Positions 6,781 through 7,124 of a stretch of DNA of 7,124 nt are shown in pieces. The stretch lies in assembly GCA_012519875.1 (NCBI GenBank), contig JAAYPL010000191.1, positions 1-7,124 on the forward strand. Reading direction: 5' to 3'. The notes beneath the pieces were generated by a model. It was not told the DNA's origin. It saw only the letters and a program-made list of their open reading frames with translations, and did no database searches. Source of the stretch: Clostridiaceae bacterium. Lineage in GTDB: Bacteria > Bacillota > Clostridia > Saccharofermentanales > UBA5734. Positions within the stretch are counted from its first letter, which is position 1. Every line of letters starts with the position of its first letter. The position numbers and the translations under genes are program-made.

Positions 6781-6840
6781 GTCAGTACACTCCTTTTTTA
6801 ATGTATGGTTTCTTTCTCCTATACTCACAAGGATACTGAC
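6781..6840 (-). promoter_or_regulatory. pstS leader with ribosome binding site and flanking inverted repeat
   Basis: The leader holds AAGGAG (6795-6790), nine bases before the pstS ATG. A 7-bp inverted repeat, GTCAGTA (6840-6834) and TACTGAC (6787-6781), brackets it, with the last arm touching the start codon. If the RNA includes both arms, pairing would place the ribosome binding site in a loop of about 46 bases. Possible -10 elements are TATCCT (6835-6830) and TATAGG (6823-6818), each only 4 of 6 consensus bases, so I do not assign a transcription start. Confidence 0.4.
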
Positions 6841-6844
6841 CGAA

Positions 6845-6884
6845 TGTAAAGTTAGAAAGACATGAGTTGTAAAATCGTTGTCAA
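6845..6884 (-). promoter_or_regulatory. Pho-box-like direct repeats upstream of pstS
   Basis: On the minus strand TTGACA (6884-6879) is followed, after five bases, by TTTACA (6873-6868), the 11-base period of PhoP/PhoB half-sites. A further TTTACA (6850-6845) lies 23 bases on, two periods plus one base. The in-phase hexamer between them (6862-6857, TGTCTT) is poor. Bacillus PhoP binds repeats of the form TT(A/T/C)ACA spaced about five bases, so this is a good candidate for the operator through which the operon's own regulator acts. The first hexamer is also a perfect -35 match, but no good -10 lies 16-18 bases downstream of it, as expected of an activator-dependent promoter. It overlaps the stop codon of the upstream small gene. 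Confidence 0.6.
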
Positions 6885-7042
6885 ATTTCACCGCTGTCGG
6901 ACTCTTGCCGCTGCCGGACGCATTGATGGGCGTAAGGGCAGCCGATGCACTTCACGCCTCGCTTTTTTAATCTCAGAGTCGCAAGGAGTGCTCCTGTGAT
7001 CATGAGCACGACTATACCGATAACGATCCACGTTGCCCACAT
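6881..7042 (-). CDS. Small Cys-rich single-pass membrane protein, FeoB-associated type
   Basis: This 53-residue protein has one membrane segment (about 4-24, ATWIVIGIVVLMITGALLA), a basic stretch (RLKKRG), and then the cysteine motif KCIGCPYAHQC with C32, C35 and C41, ending in a polar tail (RQRQESDSGEI). This layout matches the FeoB-associated Cys-rich membrane protein family found beside ferrous iron transporters in Firmicutes, where the cysteines are suspected to handle iron or act in redox; the exact function is not established. The ATG lies 2 bases after the stop of the preceding gene and has no strong ribosome binding site, so translational coupling is likely. It ends 100 bases before pstS with no terminator between. 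The family call is by pattern only; a generic small Cys-rich membrane protein remains possible. Confidence 0.72.
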   Translation of the reverse strand: MWATWIVIGIVVLMITGALLATLRLKKRGVKCIGCPYAHQCVRQRQESDSGEI

Positions 7043-7044
7043 AC

Positions 7045-7124
7045 TTACGCACCGGCCTTCATTTCTGTTTTGGCCTCAATGGTTGCCTTTCTTCCGCCTC
7101 GTGCCATCAGTCCGCCGATGACGG
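7045..7124 (-). CDS. 3' end of an unidentified gene, possibly feoB (cut by window edge)
   Basis: The minus strand is open from the window edge to TAA at 7047-7045, giving the C-terminal residues VIGGLMARGGRKATIEAKTEMKAGA. A hydrophobic start followed by a basic, then charged tail looks like the end of a last membrane helix plus a cytoplasmic tail. Because the next gene, 2 bases later, resembles a FeoB-associated protein, the ferrous iron transporter FeoB is the leading guess. Nothing in these 25 residues is diagnostic of FeoB, so the identity is inferred from context only. That the frame is a real gene end is fairly likely, given the tight spacing. Confidence 0.5.
   Translation of the reverse strand, partial: VIGGLMARGGRKATIEAKTEMKAGA

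Noticed and set aside
5872..6801. A 309-codon plus-strand open frame opposite pstS
   Set aside because: It is antisense to an unmistakable PstS over its whole length and its translation is Gly-rich and patternless, so it is a shadow frame.
6781..6891. N-terminal extension of PstS up to the start at 6891
   Set aside because: The extension (MKFDNDFTTHVF...) would bury the signal peptide about 37 residues inside the protein and uses the promoter region as coding sequence. The ATG at 6780 has a well-spaced ribosome binding site.
1..7124. CRISPR arrays, insertion sequences, tRNA genes, phage genes or defence systems
   Set aside because: No repeated spacer pattern, transposase-like frame, terminal inverted repeats or tRNA-like fold was seen; the window is almost fully accounted for by phosphate genes and the two edge loci.

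Overview
The window is dominated by one minus-strand phosphate-starvation operon, read right to left: pstS, pstC, pstA, pstB, phoU, a PhoB/PhoP-type response regulator and a PhoR-type sensor kinase (about 6780 down to 403). All seven genes are intact and of normal length for their families. The substrate-binding protein is a lipoprotein with a lipobox. Ribosome binding sites are mostly strong AGGAGG-like sequences, and the kinase is of a type I associate with Clostridia. Base composition looks moderate, near or a little above 50% GC by eye. Together these suggest a Firmicute of the class Clostridia, perhaps near the Oscillospiraceae/Ruminococcaceae, but this is inference and no rRNA or other marker is present.

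Right edge (6881-7124): the minus strand carries the 3' end of an unidentified membrane-type protein, followed 2 bases later by a 53-residue protein with one membrane segment and a CxxCPxxxxxC motif, which resembles the FeoB-associated Cys-rich family. The 100-base gap before pstS has no visible terminator. It holds TTGACA/TTTACA hexamers resembling a PhoP box, then the pstS leader.

Middle (403-6780): PstS captures phosphate outside the membrane, PstC and PstA form the channel, and PstB powers transport. PhoU links transporter activity to signalling, and the kinase/regulator pair probably activates this same operon. A hairpin and a weak, unusual start region lie between pstS and pstC, fitting the usual need for more PstS than permease. 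From pstA to the kinase, every junction is a 4-base ATGA overlap.

Left edge (1-402): a plus-strand gene encodes an unrecognised 84-residue single-pass membrane protein, probably the last gene of an operon entering from the left. A strong hairpin terminator separates it from the convergent kinase gene.

I found no mobile element, CRISPR array, tRNA or rRNA. I see no evidence of a wholly new system. The most useful points are the regulatory elements around pstS/pstC and the two small membrane proteins at the edges.
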